Source: DATKHR01 sp035510155
GTDB lineage: Bacteria; Acidobacteriota; Vicinamibacteria; Vicinamibacterales; CAVVIG01
Direction of reading: 5' to 3'
DNA length: 25,144 nucleotides
Assembly: GCA_035510155.1 (NCBI GenBank)
Contig: DATKHR010000206.1
Coordinates: forward strand, 1-25,144
Every line of letters begins with the position of its first letter. Positions within the stretch are counted from its first letter, which is position 1. The notes beneath the pieces were generated by a model. That model did no database searches, was not told the DNA's origin, and was given only the letters and a program-made list of their open reading frames with translations. Positions 16,098 to 24,397 of this stretch are shown one piece after another. Position numbers and translations under genes: made by a program.

Positions 16098-17750
16098 GTG
16101 ACGATCCATCCGCTGGCGGGTCAGCCCGCCCCGAAAGACCATCTCATCGACCCCGATGCGCTTCGAGACGCGTACTTCACGCGCACGCCCGACATCGCGG
16201 ATCGCTCCCAGCTGGTGAGTTTCGGCACGAGCGGCCATCGCGGATCGTCGCTTCTTGGCACGTTTAACGAGGCCCACGTCCTGGCGATCACGCAGGCGAT
16301 CTGCGACTACCGCAAGGACCAGCGCATCACGGGGCCTCTCTACATCGGCAGGGATACGCACGCGCTCTCCGAGCCGGCGTTCATGACCGCGCTCGAAGTG
16401 CTCGCGGCAAACCGGATGGAGACCATGGTCGATGCGGCTGACGGTCGCACGCCCACGCCGGCAGTCTCTCATGCGATCCTGACGCACAATCGCGGCCGCA
16501 CCGAGCGCGTCGCGGATGGCATCGTCATCACCCCATCCCACAATCCGCCCGACGACGGCGGCGTCAAATACAACCCGCCGACCGGAGGACCCGCACCGAC
16601 CGAGGTGACCCGCTGGATTGAAGAGCGTGCCAACCGGTTGCTGTCGAAAGACGTCGGCACGGTCCCTCGAATCGCCTACAAGCGGGCGCGGCACGCCCCC
16701 ACCACGCACAACTACGACTACGTGGGCTCGTATGTGGGCGACCTGGCGTCGGTCGTGGACATGGAGGCCATTCGCGGCGCCAAGCTCAGAATCGGCGCTG
16801 ATCCGCTCGGCGGCGCGAGCGTGGGCTACTGGGGGCCGATTGTCGAGCGGTGGGGATTCGATGTGACGGTCGTGAACGACGCGGTCGACCCGACGTTCAG
16901 TTTCATGCCGCTCGACCGGGACGGCAAGATTCGCATGGATTGCTCATCGCCGCACGCGATGGCCAAGCTCATCGCCCTCGCAGGCCGCTTCGACGTCGCC
17001 TTCGGCAACGATCCCGACAGCGACCGTCACGGCATCGTGACGCGCGGCGCAGGCCTGATGAACCCGAACCACTACCTGGCTGCGGCGATTCTCTATCTCT
17101 TCACTCATCGTCCGGATTGGTTCCCGGATGCGGCGGTCGGCAAGACCGTCGTCAGCAGCAGCGTCATCGACCGCGTGGCGGCCAAGGTCGGGCGCCCGCT
17201 CGTCGAGGTGCCGGTCGGATTCAAATGGTTCGTGCCGGGCCTGCTCGACGGATCACTCGGCTTTGGAGGCGAGGAGAGCGCAGGCGCCTCGTTTCTGCGC
17301 CGCGACGGCACGGTGTGGACGACCGACAAGGATGGGATCATCCTCGACCTGCTGGCTGTGGAGCTGATGGCACGCACGGGCTGCGATCCGTCCCAGCTGT
17401 ACAACGACCTGACGCGGGAGCTCGGCGCTCCCGTCTACGAGCGCATCGATGCGCCAGCCACCGCTGAGGAAAAGAGCACGCTCCTGAGCTTGTCGCCGGC
17501 AGACGTCACCGCCAGGGAGCTCGCGGGCGACCCGATTCGCGCGCTCCTCACGACCGCGCCCAGCAACGGCGCGAGCATCGGTGGGCTGAAGGTTGTCACG
17601 AGCGAAGGGTGGTTTGCGGCGCGTCCATCAGGCACCGAAGCAGTCTACAAGCTTTACGCGGAGAGCTTTCGAGGGCGCGACCACCTGCGGCGGATTCAAG
17701 AGGAGGCGCAAACCCTCATCAGCCGGGTATTCGCCGGGGTCACGCCATGA
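16098..17750 (+). CDS. pgm: Phosphoglucomutase, alpha-D-glucose-specific
   Basis: A 550-residue enzyme that interconverts glucose-1-phosphate and glucose-6-phosphate, close to E. coli Pgm in length and motifs. It begins VTIHPLAGQPAPKDHLID. FGTSGHRGSSL follows, then TPSHNPPDDGG with the phosphoserine at residue 147, the metal loop NDPDSDRHG (Asp 305, 307 and 309), GFGGEESAGASFLR for sugar binding and RPSGTEAVYKLYAESF for phosphate binding. The GTG start at 16098 follows GGGGTGA, which includes the glgX stop 4 bases upstream. The open frame runs further upstream, but inside glgX. The stop shares ATGA with the next gene. Its place between phosphorylase/debranching and the sugar-phosphate genes links glycogen to glycolysis and phosphoketolase. 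Confidence 0.96.
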   Translation: MTIHPLAGQPAPKDHLIDPDALRDAYFTRTPDIADRSQLVSFGTSGHRGSSLLGTFNEAHVLAITQAICDYRKDQRITGPLYIGRDTHALSEPAFMTALEVLAANRMETMVDAADGRTPTPAVSHAILTHNRGRTERVADGIVITPSHNPPDDGGVKYNPPTGGPAPTEVTRWIEERANRLLSKDVGTVPRIAYKRARHAPTTHNYDYVGSYVGDLASVVDMEAIRGAKLRIGADPLGGASVGYWGPIVERWGFDVTVVNDAVDPTFSFMPLDRDGKIRMDCSSPHAMAKLIALAGRFDVAFGNDPDSDRHGIVTRGAGLMNPNHYLAAAILYLFTHRPDWFPDAAVGKTVVSSSVIDRVAAKVGRPLVEVPVGFKWFVPGLLDGSLGFGGEESAGASFLRRDGTVWTTDKDGIILDLLAVELMARTGCDPSQLYNDLTRELGAPVYERIDAPATAEEKSTLLSLSPADVTARELAGDPIRALLTTAPSNGASIGGLKVVTSEGWFAARPSGTEAVYKLYAESFRGRDHLRRIQEEAQTLISRVFAGVTP

Positions 17751-18406
17751 AGAGCGAGACGGTGACGAGCACGGCCCCCATCGATCGCGCCCGTTTCTCC
17801 GAGAGAGGGCCGAAGAGCGAGACGCACGCGCCGACGCAGGAAGTGTATCTCGTCAGGCACGGCGAAACCGCGTGGAGCCTCAGTGGCCAACACACCGGCG
17901 TGACGGACCTCGAGCTCACCGAGAACGGCGAGAAGGCGGCCAGGCGGCTGGAACCGGTGCTGGCAGGCGCCCGATTCGCGCTCGTGTTGACTAGTCCGCT
18001 CAGGCGCGCCACCAGGACCTGTGAGCTGGCCGGCCTGGGTGAGCCCGCCGAGATCGATCGCAATCTCCTGGAGTGGGACTATGGAGAGTACGAGGGGTTG
18101 ACGCCGAACGAGATCCACGCGAAAACGCCGGAGTGGAACATTTTCAGAGACGGGTGTCCCGGCGGCGAAAGCCCCGAGCAGGTCGGCCTTCGTGTGGATC
18201 GAGTGATTGCCAGGATCCGCTCGGAGAAAGGAAACGTGGCCCTGTTCGCGCACGGTCACGTTTTCCGCGTACTGGTTGCGCGATGGCTCGGACTTCCCCC
18301 TGGTGGGGGGTGTCACTTTCTTCTCGATACGTCGACGTTGAACATCCTCAGTTACTACCGGGGCACCCCGGCTGTGAAGCAGTGGAATGCTTCGGTCGAG
18401 CCGTAA
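17747..18406 (+). CDS. Histidine-phosphatase-family sugar phosphatase, Shb17-like (candidate sedoheptulose-1,7-bisphosphatase)
   Basis: A 219-residue two-histidine phosphatase. LVRHGETAWS carries the phosphohistidine (H38), LLEWDYGEYEG the acid Glu (E109), and FAHGHVFRVL the second His (H169). SGQHTGVTDLELT, EWNIFRDGCPGGES, GLRVDRVIARI and FLLDTSTLNILSY correspond one after another to SGQYTGLTDLPLT, PWNIWRDGCENGET, GLRLSRAIARI and FLLDAGGIGVLSY in yeast Shb17, as I remember that protein. Shb17 hydrolyses sedoheptulose-1,7-bisphosphate and also fructose-1,6-bisphosphate. Phosphoglycerate mutases differ in these blocks. About 30 poorly ordered residues precede the core. The ATG overlaps the pgm stop by 4 bases, and aldolase follows after 23 bases. 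The family is certain; the substrate is inferred. A plain histidine acid phosphatase is the alternative. Confidence 0.8.
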   Translation: MKSETVTSTAPIDRARFSERGPKSETHAPTQEVYLVRHGETAWSLSGQHTGVTDLELTENGEKAARRLEPVLAGARFALVLTSPLRRATRTCELAGLGEPAEIDRNLLEWDYGEYEGLTPNEIHAKTPEWNIFRDGCPGGESPEQVGLRVDRVIARIRSEKGNVALFAHGHVFRVLVARWLGLPPGGGCHFLLDTSTLNILSYYRGTPAVKQWNASVEP

Positions 18407-18429
18407 GGAAACAACCAACGGGAGGCAAC

Positions 18430-19455
18430 ATGGCGGATTTAACAACAACAGCCCAGGCACTTGTGGCCCGCGGCAAAGGCCTTCTCGCCGCCGACGAGAC
18501 GGTCCCCACGATCACCAAGCGGCTCGCGGGAGCCGGAATCGAATCCACAGCCGACAGCCGTCGCGCCTACCGTGAGATGTTCTTTTCGACGCCCGGAATT
18601 GCCGAATTCATCAGCGGCGTCATTCTGCAGGACGAAACGATCCGCCAGAGAAGCTCGAGCGGCGCGCCTCTGGTCGATCTGCTGAGGCAGCAGAACATTA
18701 TCCCCGGGATCAAGGTCGATACCGGCGCCCACGCGCTCGCTGGCTCGCCTCAAGAGCTCGTGACGGAAGGACTCGATGGGCTGCGTGATCGGTTGAAGGA
18801 GTACCGCGAGCTGGGTGCCCGCTTCGCGAAGTGGCGGGCCGTGATTATCGTGACCGACGACCTGCCGAGCCCGGCGTGTGTGACGGCCAACGCGCATGCA
18901 TTGGCCCGATACGCCGCCCTGTGCCAGGAGCAGGATCTGGTGCCGGTTGTCGAACCCGAAGTCCTGATGGATGGATCGCACACCATCGATCGCTCGGAAG
19001 AGGTGACATGCAGCGTCCTGCACGCCGTGTTCGACGCCTTATGGGATCTGAACGTCTCGCTGGAAGGCATGTTGCTCAAACCAAACATGGTCATCTCGGG
19101 TAAGAGGTGTGCCGCGCAGGCCTCGGTCGACCAGGTCGCAACCGGAACGCTGCGTTGTCTTCTTCGCCACGCGCCGGCCGCGGTCCCAGGCATCGTGTTT
19201 CTTTCCGGCGGACAGGATCATCTGCAAGCCACCGTTCACCTGAGCGCCATCAATCGGCTCGAACGCCCGAAGCCGTGGCCACTCAGCTTCTCATACGGCC
19301 GGGCTCTGCAGGACGAAGCGCTCAAAGCCTGGGGAGGCCGGGCGGACAACCTGGGCGCCGGCCAACTGGCGTTTTACCACCGCGCCAAGTGCGACAGCGC
19401 GGCGGCGCTCGGCACCTACGTCACCGCGATGGAAACCGAATCGGCCGTTGCCTGA
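18430..19455 (+). CDS. fba: Fructose-bisphosphate aldolase, class I (Schiff-base, eukaryotic type)
   Basis: A 341-residue metal-independent aldolase. GKGLLAADETVPTITKRL near the N terminus, RRAYREMFFSTPG, PGIKVDTGA, the KWRAVI segment, PVVEPEVLMDG, and LLKPNMVISG with the Schiff-base Lys at about residue 217 form the full class I pattern. LSGGQ and SFSYGRALQ make up the substrate phosphate site. It cleaves fructose-1,6-bisphosphate reversibly; the same family can join erythrose-4-phosphate and dihydroxyacetone-phosphate to sedoheptulose-1,7-bisphosphate. The ATG has GGAGG 4 bases upstream; the longer open frame to 18073 lies inside the phosphatase gene. It sits between the Shb17-like gene (23 bases) and phosphoketolase (112 bases). 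Confidence 0.95.
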   Translation: MADLTTTAQALVARGKGLLAADETVPTITKRLAGAGIESTADSRRAYREMFFSTPGIAEFISGVILQDETIRQRSSSGAPLVDLLRQQNIIPGIKVDTGAHALAGSPQELVTEGLDGLRDRLKEYRELGARFAKWRAVIIVTDDLPSPACVTANAHALARYAALCQEQDLVPVVEPEVLMDGSHTIDRSEEVTCSVLHAVFDALWDLNVSLEGMLLKPNMVISGKRCAAQASVDQVATGTLRCLLRHAPAAVPGIVFLSGGQDHLQATVHLSAINRLERPKPWPLSFSYGRALQDEALKAWGGRADNLGAGQLAFYHRAKCDSAAALGTYVTAMETESAVA

Positions 19456-19567
19456 GCGCGACGACGCGCTGCTCAACACAAGTAACGGCAGAACACGAAC
19501 TAAGCGCCGAACACAAAGTCACCAAGAACACGGATTCACGATAACGCGAGCGACAGGAGAAGACGTC
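19456..19567 (+). repeat. fba-xfp intergenic region with four imperfect 17-18 base tandem repeats
   Basis: Four units with the core (G/C)AACAC occur in a row at 19474-19490, 19491-19508, 19509-19525 and 19526-19542, roughly GAACACrAAnTCACnnn. The tract is A-rich and unlike the GC-rich genes around it. It has a stop-free frame that continues into xfp, but the translated sequence (QSHQEHGFTITRATG) is not phosphoketolase-like. AGGAGA at 19555-19560 is the ribosome site of xfp. I see no T-run terminator. Confidence 0.7.
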
Positions 19568-21982
19568 GTGGAAAAGCATCGATCTTCCAACAAAGGCGTG
19601 GCGTTGATGGAGATGGTCGAAAAACCGCTGTCGAGCCGAGAGGTCGAATTGATGAACGCTTACTGGCGGGCATGCAATTACCTCTCGGTGGGCATGATCT
19701 ATCTGCAGGACAACCCGCTCTTGCGGGAGCCCTTGAAGCCGGAGCATGTGAAGCACCGGCTGCTCGGGCACTGGGGCACGAGCCCGGCCTTGTCGTTCGT
19801 GTGGGTTCATCTGAATCGCCTGATCGTCAAGCAGGACCTGGACGTGATTTTCGTCGCCGGACCCGGCCACGGCGCGCCCGGCGTGCTTGGGCCGGCCTAC
19901 CTCGAGGGCACCTACTCCGAGATCTATCCCGACAAGAGCCAGGACGTGGAAGGCCTGCAGAAATTCTTCAAGCAGTTCTCGTTCCCCGGACACATCGGCA
20001 GCCACGTCACGCCCGAGACCCCGGGCTCGATCCATGAAGGCGGCGAGCTCGGCTACAGCCTCTCCCATGCGCACGGCATGGCGTTCGACAACCCCGATCT
20101 CATCGTCGCGTGCGTGGTTGGCGACGGCGAGGCAGAGACCGGACCGCTCGCGACCGCCTGGCACTCCAACAAGTTCATCAATCCGGTGCGCGACGGCGCG
20201 GTGCTGCCGATCCTGAATCTCAACGGCTACAAGATCGCCAACCCGACGGTCCTTTCGCGCATCAGCCACGAGGAGCTCGAGGCCTTGTTCGTCGGGTACG
20301 GGTACAAGCCGTACTTCGTGGAGGGGAGCGACCCGGCGGAGATGCATCAGAAGATGGCGTCGACGCTCGAGAATGCCGTCGGCGAGATTCGCGCGCAGCA
20401 GCGGAAGGCGCGCGACGCGAACGACGCGTTCCGTCCGAGGTGGCCCATGATCGTGCTGCGGACGCCGAAGGGGTGGACGGGGCCGAAGGAGATCAAGGGG
20501 CACAAGGTGGAAGGGTCCTGGCGGGCGCACCAAGTGCCGTTCTCCGACGTGCGCGACAATCCGGCCAATCTCAAGCTGCTCGCGGACTGGATCCGCAGTT
20601 ACAAGCCCGAAGAGCTGTTCGACGCCAACGGCACCCTCGTGCCCGCGCTGCGGGCGCTCGCGCCGCGAGGACCCCGGCGGATGAGCGCCAACCCGCACGC
20701 AAACGGAGGCCTGCTCCGCAAAGACCTCGCCCTCCCCGACTTTCGTCAGTACGCCGTCGAGGTGCCGACGCGCGGCGCGGCGGAGTACGAGAACACCAAA
20801 CCGCTCGGTGAGTACTTGCGCGACGTCATGAAGCACAACATGACGACGTTCCGCGTGTTCGGTCCGGACGAGACCGCGTCGAATCGGCTGCAGGCTATCT
20901 ACGCGGCAAGCAAGAAGACGTGGATGGCCGATCTCCTGCCGGAGGACGCGGATGGCGGCGAGCTCGCCCGTGACGGGCGTGTAATGGAATTGCTGTCAGA
21001 GCATACGCTGATCGGCTGGCTCGAGGGGTATCTCCTGACGGGCCGGCACGGCTTCTTTCACACCTACGAGGCGTTCGCGCACGTCATCGATTCCATGTTC
21101 AACCAGCACGCGAAGTGGCTTGACATCAGCAAGAATCACGTCCACTGGCGCGCGTCGGTCGCATCCGAAAATATTCTCTTGTCCTCCACGGTCTGGCGAC
21201 AGGACCACAATGGATTCTCCCATCAGGATCCCGGCTTCATCGATCTCGTGACCAACAAGGGACCATCGGTGGTGCGCATCTATCTGCCGCCCGACGCCAA
21301 CACGCTGCTGTCCGTGGCGGACCATTGTCTGCGAAGCACGGACTACATCAACGTGATCGTGGCCGACAAGCAGAAGCACCTCCAATTCATGGCGATCGAG
21401 GAGGCCGTCACGCACTGTGCCAAGGGCATCGGCATCTGGGGACGCGCGAGCACGGATGCGGGGGAAGAACCGGATGTTGTCCTGGCGTCCTGCGGAGACG
21501 TTGCGACCATGGAGGCCCTGGCCGCCGCCGCCATCCTCCGGGAACGAGTGCCGGATCTGAAGCTGCGCTTCGTCAACGTTGTGGATCTCTTCAAGCTCCA
21601 ACCGGCGTCCGAGCATCCGCACGGGTCGACGGAGCGCGAGTTCGACAGCCTGTTCACGGCCGACAAACCGATCATCTTCAACTTCCACGGCTACCCGTGG
21701 CTCATCCACAGGCTCGCCTACCGGTTCAAGGGCCACGAACACCTGCACGTACGCGGGTACAAGGAGAAGGGGAACATCAACACGCCGCTCGAGCTGGCGA
21801 TGCTGAATGAAACGTCCCGCTTCCACCTGGTGATCGACGTGATCGATCGCGTGCCGAAGCTTCGCACCAGAGCCGCCCACCTGAAGGAGGAGATGAAGAA
21901 CGCCATCATCGACAACATGCGCTACGCCCACGAGAATGGCACCGATCGGCCGGAGATCGTCAACTGGACGTGGCCGTACTAG
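19568..21982 (+). CDS. xfp: Xylulose-5-phosphate/fructose-6-phosphate phosphoketolase
   Basis: An 804-residue thiamine-diphosphate enzyme that splits xylulose-5-phosphate (and in the dual-specific type fructose-6-phosphate) with phosphate into acetyl-phosphate plus glyceraldehyde-3-phosphate or erythrose-4-phosphate. The length is normal. Signatures are GPGHGAP (98-104), EGGELGYSLSHAHGMAFDNPDL, GDGEAETGPLATAWHSNKFINP (from 185), the HNGFSHQDPGFID block and the C-terminal GYKEKGNINTPLELAMLN. A single substrate preference cannot be read from sequence. I chose the GTG at 19568 because AGGAGA sits 7 bases before it and phosphoketolase-like sequence begins soon after; an ATG at 19610 is an alternative. 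Transketolase starts 16 bases after the stop. Confidence 0.96.
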   Translation: MEKHRSSNKGVALMEMVEKPLSSREVELMNAYWRACNYLSVGMIYLQDNPLLREPLKPEHVKHRLLGHWGTSPALSFVWVHLNRLIVKQDLDVIFVAGPGHGAPGVLGPAYLEGTYSEIYPDKSQDVEGLQKFFKQFSFPGHIGSHVTPETPGSIHEGGELGYSLSHAHGMAFDNPDLIVACVVGDGEAETGPLATAWHSNKFINPVRDGAVLPILNLNGYKIANPTVLSRISHEELEALFVGYGYKPYFVEGSDPAEMHQKMASTLENAVGEIRAQQRKARDANDAFRPRWPMIVLRTPKGWTGPKEIKGHKVEGSWRAHQVPFSDVRDNPANLKLLADWIRSYKPEELFDANGTLVPALRALAPRGPRRMSANPHANGGLLRKDLALPDFRQYAVEVPTRGAAEYENTKPLGEYLRDVMKHNMTTFRVFGPDETASNRLQAIYAASKKTWMADLLPEDADGGELARDGRVMELLSEHTLIGWLEGYLLTGRHGFFHTYEAFAHVIDSMFNQHAKWLDISKNHVHWRASVASENILLSSTVWRQDHNGFSHQDPGFIDLVTNKGPSVVRIYLPPDANTLLSVADHCLRSTDYINVIVADKQKHLQFMAIEEAVTHCAKGIGIWGRASTDAGEEPDVVLASCGDVATMEALAAAAILRERVPDLKLRFVNVVDLFKLQPASEHPHGSTEREFDSLFTADKPIIFNFHGYPWLIHRLAYRFKGHEHLHVRGYKEKGNINTPLELAMLNETSRFHLVIDVIDRVPKLRTRAAHLKEEMKNAIIDNMRYAHENGTDRPEIVNWTWPY

Positions 21983-21998
21983 AAAGTTCGGTGACGCG

Positions 21999-24119
21999 AT
22001 GACCACCATTACTGGCACCACGCGCAGCGTGACCGCCGACGCCGGAGGGATGACCGCCGGGATTGACCAGCTGTGCGTCAACACAATCCGCACGCTGTCG
22101 ATGGACGCCGTCCAGCAGGCCAATTCCGGCCACCCCGGCACACCGATGGCGCTCGCGCCCGTCATCTATTGTTTGTGGCAACGCTTTCTCCGCATCGATC
22201 CGACCCACCCGATCTGGCCCAATCGCGACCGGTTCGTCCTGTCCGCCGGACACGCCTCGATGCTGCTCTACTCCATGCTCCACCTGACCGGAGTCAGAGC
22301 GGTGAATCCCAAGTACGAGACGCTCGGCGCCTTGTCGGTGACGTTGGACGACATCAAGCGCTTTCGGCAGATCGACAGCAAGTGTCCCGGGCACCCGGAA
22401 TACCGGTGGACATCGGGCATCGAGACGACGACGGGGCCCCTGGGACAGGGGCTGGCGACGAGCGTGGGGATGGCGATCGCCGAGCGGTGGCTGGCGAGCT
22501 ATTTCAATCGTCCGGGATTCCCCTTGTTCGACTACGACGTCTATGCCCTGTGCGGCGACGGCTGCATGATGGAAGGCATCGGCGGCGAGGCGGCCTCGTT
22601 GGCAGGGCACCTCAAGCTCGATCACCTGTGCTGGATCTACGACAACAATCGGATCACGATCGAGGGAAACACGGCGCTGGCCTTCAGTGACGACGTGGCC
22701 ACACGCTTTATCGGCTACGGGTGGAACGTCACGCGAGTCGGCGACGCCAATGATCAGGCGATGCTCGAGCGGGCGTTTCAGACGTTCAAACACACAGACG
22801 ACCGACCGACGCTCATCATCGTCGACAGCCACATCGCGTACGGCGCGCCGAACAAGCAGGATACGAGCGCGGCGCACGGAGAGCCGTTGGGCGCGGAGGA
22901 GATCAGGCTCACGAAGCGGCAATACGGCTGGCCGGAAGATGCGAAGTTCCTCGTGCCCGACGGAGTACGGGAGCATTTCCAGGCGGGCGTCGGTGCGCGC
23001 GGCCTGGCACTCCATCAGCAGTGGTGGGGCCTGTTTGAAGAGTACCGGCGGCACTTTCCCGAGCTCGCCGACCAGGGCTACCGCATGCTGCGCCGCGAGC
23101 TGCCGCACGACTGGGACAAAGGATTGCCAGCCTTTCCAGCCGACGCCAAGGGGCTCGCCACGCGGGACGCGTCGGGCCAGTCACTGAATGCGCTCGCCAG
23201 GAATGTCCCGTGGATCATTGGGGGCTCGGCGGATCTCGGCCCGTCGTGCAAGACGCGCCTGAGCTTCGATGGCGCGGGCGATTTCAGCGCCGAGAACGGT
23301 GCTGGCCGAAATCTCCACTTCGGGATCCGCGAACACGCCATGGCCGCTGTTCTGAACGGCCTGTCCCTTTCGAAAGTCCGCGCGTACGGGTCAGGGTTCC
23401 TGATCTTCAGCGACTATGGCCGTGGCGCGATCCGTCTAAGCGCGTTGATGGAAATCCCGGTGATTCACATCTTCACGCACGATTCCATCGGGGTCGGCGA
23501 AGATGGACCCACCCACCAACCGGTGGAGCATCTCGCGTCGCTTCGCGCGATCCCCGGTCTGATTACGCTCAGGCCGGCCGACGCCAACGAAGTCGTCGAG
23601 GCGTGGCGCGTGATCATGGAGCTGCGGCACGAGCCGGTCGCGCTGATCCTGACGCGCCAGGCGGTGCCGACGCTCGACCGGGCGAAATACGCCGCCGCAG
23701 ACGGCGTGGCGTTCGGCGCATACGTGCTCGCCGATGCCATGGATGGACGGCCCGACGTGGTGCTGCTGGCGACGGGCAGCGAGGTCCCTCTCTGCGTGGA
23801 GGCGTACGAACACCTCACGGCAGAAGGGATCAAAGCGCGCGTGGTGAGCATGCCGTCGTGGGAGCTCTTCGAACGGTACTGCGCCGACCATCCGGATTAC
23901 CGCGAGCGTGTGCTGCCGACGTCGGTCGCGGCGCGCGTGTCGGTCGAGAAGGCGTCTACGCTCGGCTGGGCACGGTATGTCGGCCCGAGCGGCGAGAGCC
24001 TCGGCATGGAGACGTTCGGCGCGTCGGCCCCTCTCAAGGAATTACAGCAGAAGTTCGGCTTCACGCTCGAAAACGTCGTGCGGGCCGTCAAGCGGCAGAT
24101 CGCCAGCACGAGGAGGTGA
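21999..24119 (+). CDS. tkt: Transketolase
   Basis: A 706-residue thiamine-diphosphate enzyme that moves two-carbon units between sugar phosphates, for example sedoheptulose-7-phosphate plus glyceraldehyde-3-phosphate to ribose-5-phosphate plus xylulose-5-phosphate. NSGHPGTPM (42-50), the cofactor motif GDGCMMEGIGGEA (from 186) with YDNNRITIEG, GIREHAM with the Glu that activates the cofactor, and GEDGPTHQPVEHLASLRAIPGL are all present. It is a full-length single chain of the classical type. The ATG at 21999 has no strong ribosome site and may be coupled to xfp, which ends 16 bases earlier. The open frame back to 21936 lies inside xfp. It is the last gene of the operon, making xylulose-5-phosphate for Xfp. 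Confidence 0.96.
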   Translation: MTTITGTTRSVTADAGGMTAGIDQLCVNTIRTLSMDAVQQANSGHPGTPMALAPVIYCLWQRFLRIDPTHPIWPNRDRFVLSAGHASMLLYSMLHLTGVRAVNPKYETLGALSVTLDDIKRFRQIDSKCPGHPEYRWTSGIETTTGPLGQGLATSVGMAIAERWLASYFNRPGFPLFDYDVYALCGDGCMMEGIGGEAASLAGHLKLDHLCWIYDNNRITIEGNTALAFSDDVATRFIGYGWNVTRVGDANDQAMLERAFQTFKHTDDRPTLIIVDSHIAYGAPNKQDTSAAHGEPLGAEEIRLTKRQYGWPEDAKFLVPDGVREHFQAGVGARGLALHQQWWGLFEEYRRHFPELADQGYRMLRRELPHDWDKGLPAFPADAKGLATRDASGQSLNALARNVPWIIGGSADLGPSCKTRLSFDGAGDFSAENGAGRNLHFGIREHAMAAVLNGLSLSKVRAYGSGFLIFSDYGRGAIRLSALMEIPVIHIFTHDSIGVGEDGPTHQPVEHLASLRAIPGLITLRPADANEVVEAWRVIMELRHEPVALILTRQAVPTLDRAKYAAADGVAFGAYVLADAMDGRPDVVLLATGSEVPLCVEAYEHLTAEGIKARVVSMPSWELFERYCADHPDYRERVLPTSVAARVSVEKASTLGWARYVGPSGESLGMETFGASAPLKELQQKFGFTLENVVRAVKRQIASTRR

Positions 24120-24170
24120 GGCCAACACAGCGGACCGGATGGAGCCGCCAGCCGCATCACGGTCCAGGTC

Positions 24171-24196
24171 GTCGGAGGCGCTCCGACATGTCGGGC
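24171..24196 (+). promoter_or_regulatory. Copy 2 of the duplicated element, with a perfect hairpin overlapping a 12-base palindrome
   Basis: GTCGGAG-GCG-CTCCGAC is a perfect 7-base stem with a 3-base loop (24171-24187). CCGACATGTCGG (24183-24194) is a perfect palindrome that reuses its 3' arm, so the two folds exclude each other. Positions 24174-24196 match 10659-10681 at 20 of 23 bases. It begins 52 bases after the tkt stop. It may be an activator site or a transcript-end structure; with no T run it is not a standard terminator. Confidence 0.55.
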
Positions 24197-24365
24197 ACCG
24201 TTGACGCGTGCCGGACGACTCCTGACTGTCGTCAGGGCGTCGTCACGGGCAAGGCGGCTCGATATGCTCGCCAGATCCGGCGAGCGAGGCGTTCACACGG
24301 TTGAGCTTTGCCAGCAACCCCTGCCTCGCGTTCTTTGGCCACGAAAATTGCACGCACTCGAGGTG

Positions 24366-24392
24366 GACGATCGCGCAGAATGCGTGATCGTC
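24366..24392. promoter_or_regulatory. 27-base near-perfect palindrome before the -10 box (candidate operator)
   Basis: The arms GACGATCGCGCA and TGCGTGATCGTC flank a GAA centre; 11 of 12 pairs match and the other is G-T. It ends 5 bases before the TATAAT at 24398, covering where a -35 box would lie. A bound regulator would block or replace -35 contact. Confidence 0.55.
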
Positions 24393-24397
24393 GTCCG

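Noticed and set aside
19474..19542. Short repeats between fba and xfp as a CRISPR array
   Set aside because: The units are 17-18 bases, imperfect and directly abutting, with no spacers and no cas genes nearby.
19421..20836. A 471-codon minus-strand open frame opposite xfp
   Set aside because: Opposite a certain phosphoketolase gene, with shadow-frame composition and no domain.
24171..24187. Perfect hairpin after tkt as an intrinsic terminator
   Set aside because: No T-rich tract follows it, and the same bases belong to the duplicated element that also occurs upstream of the operon.
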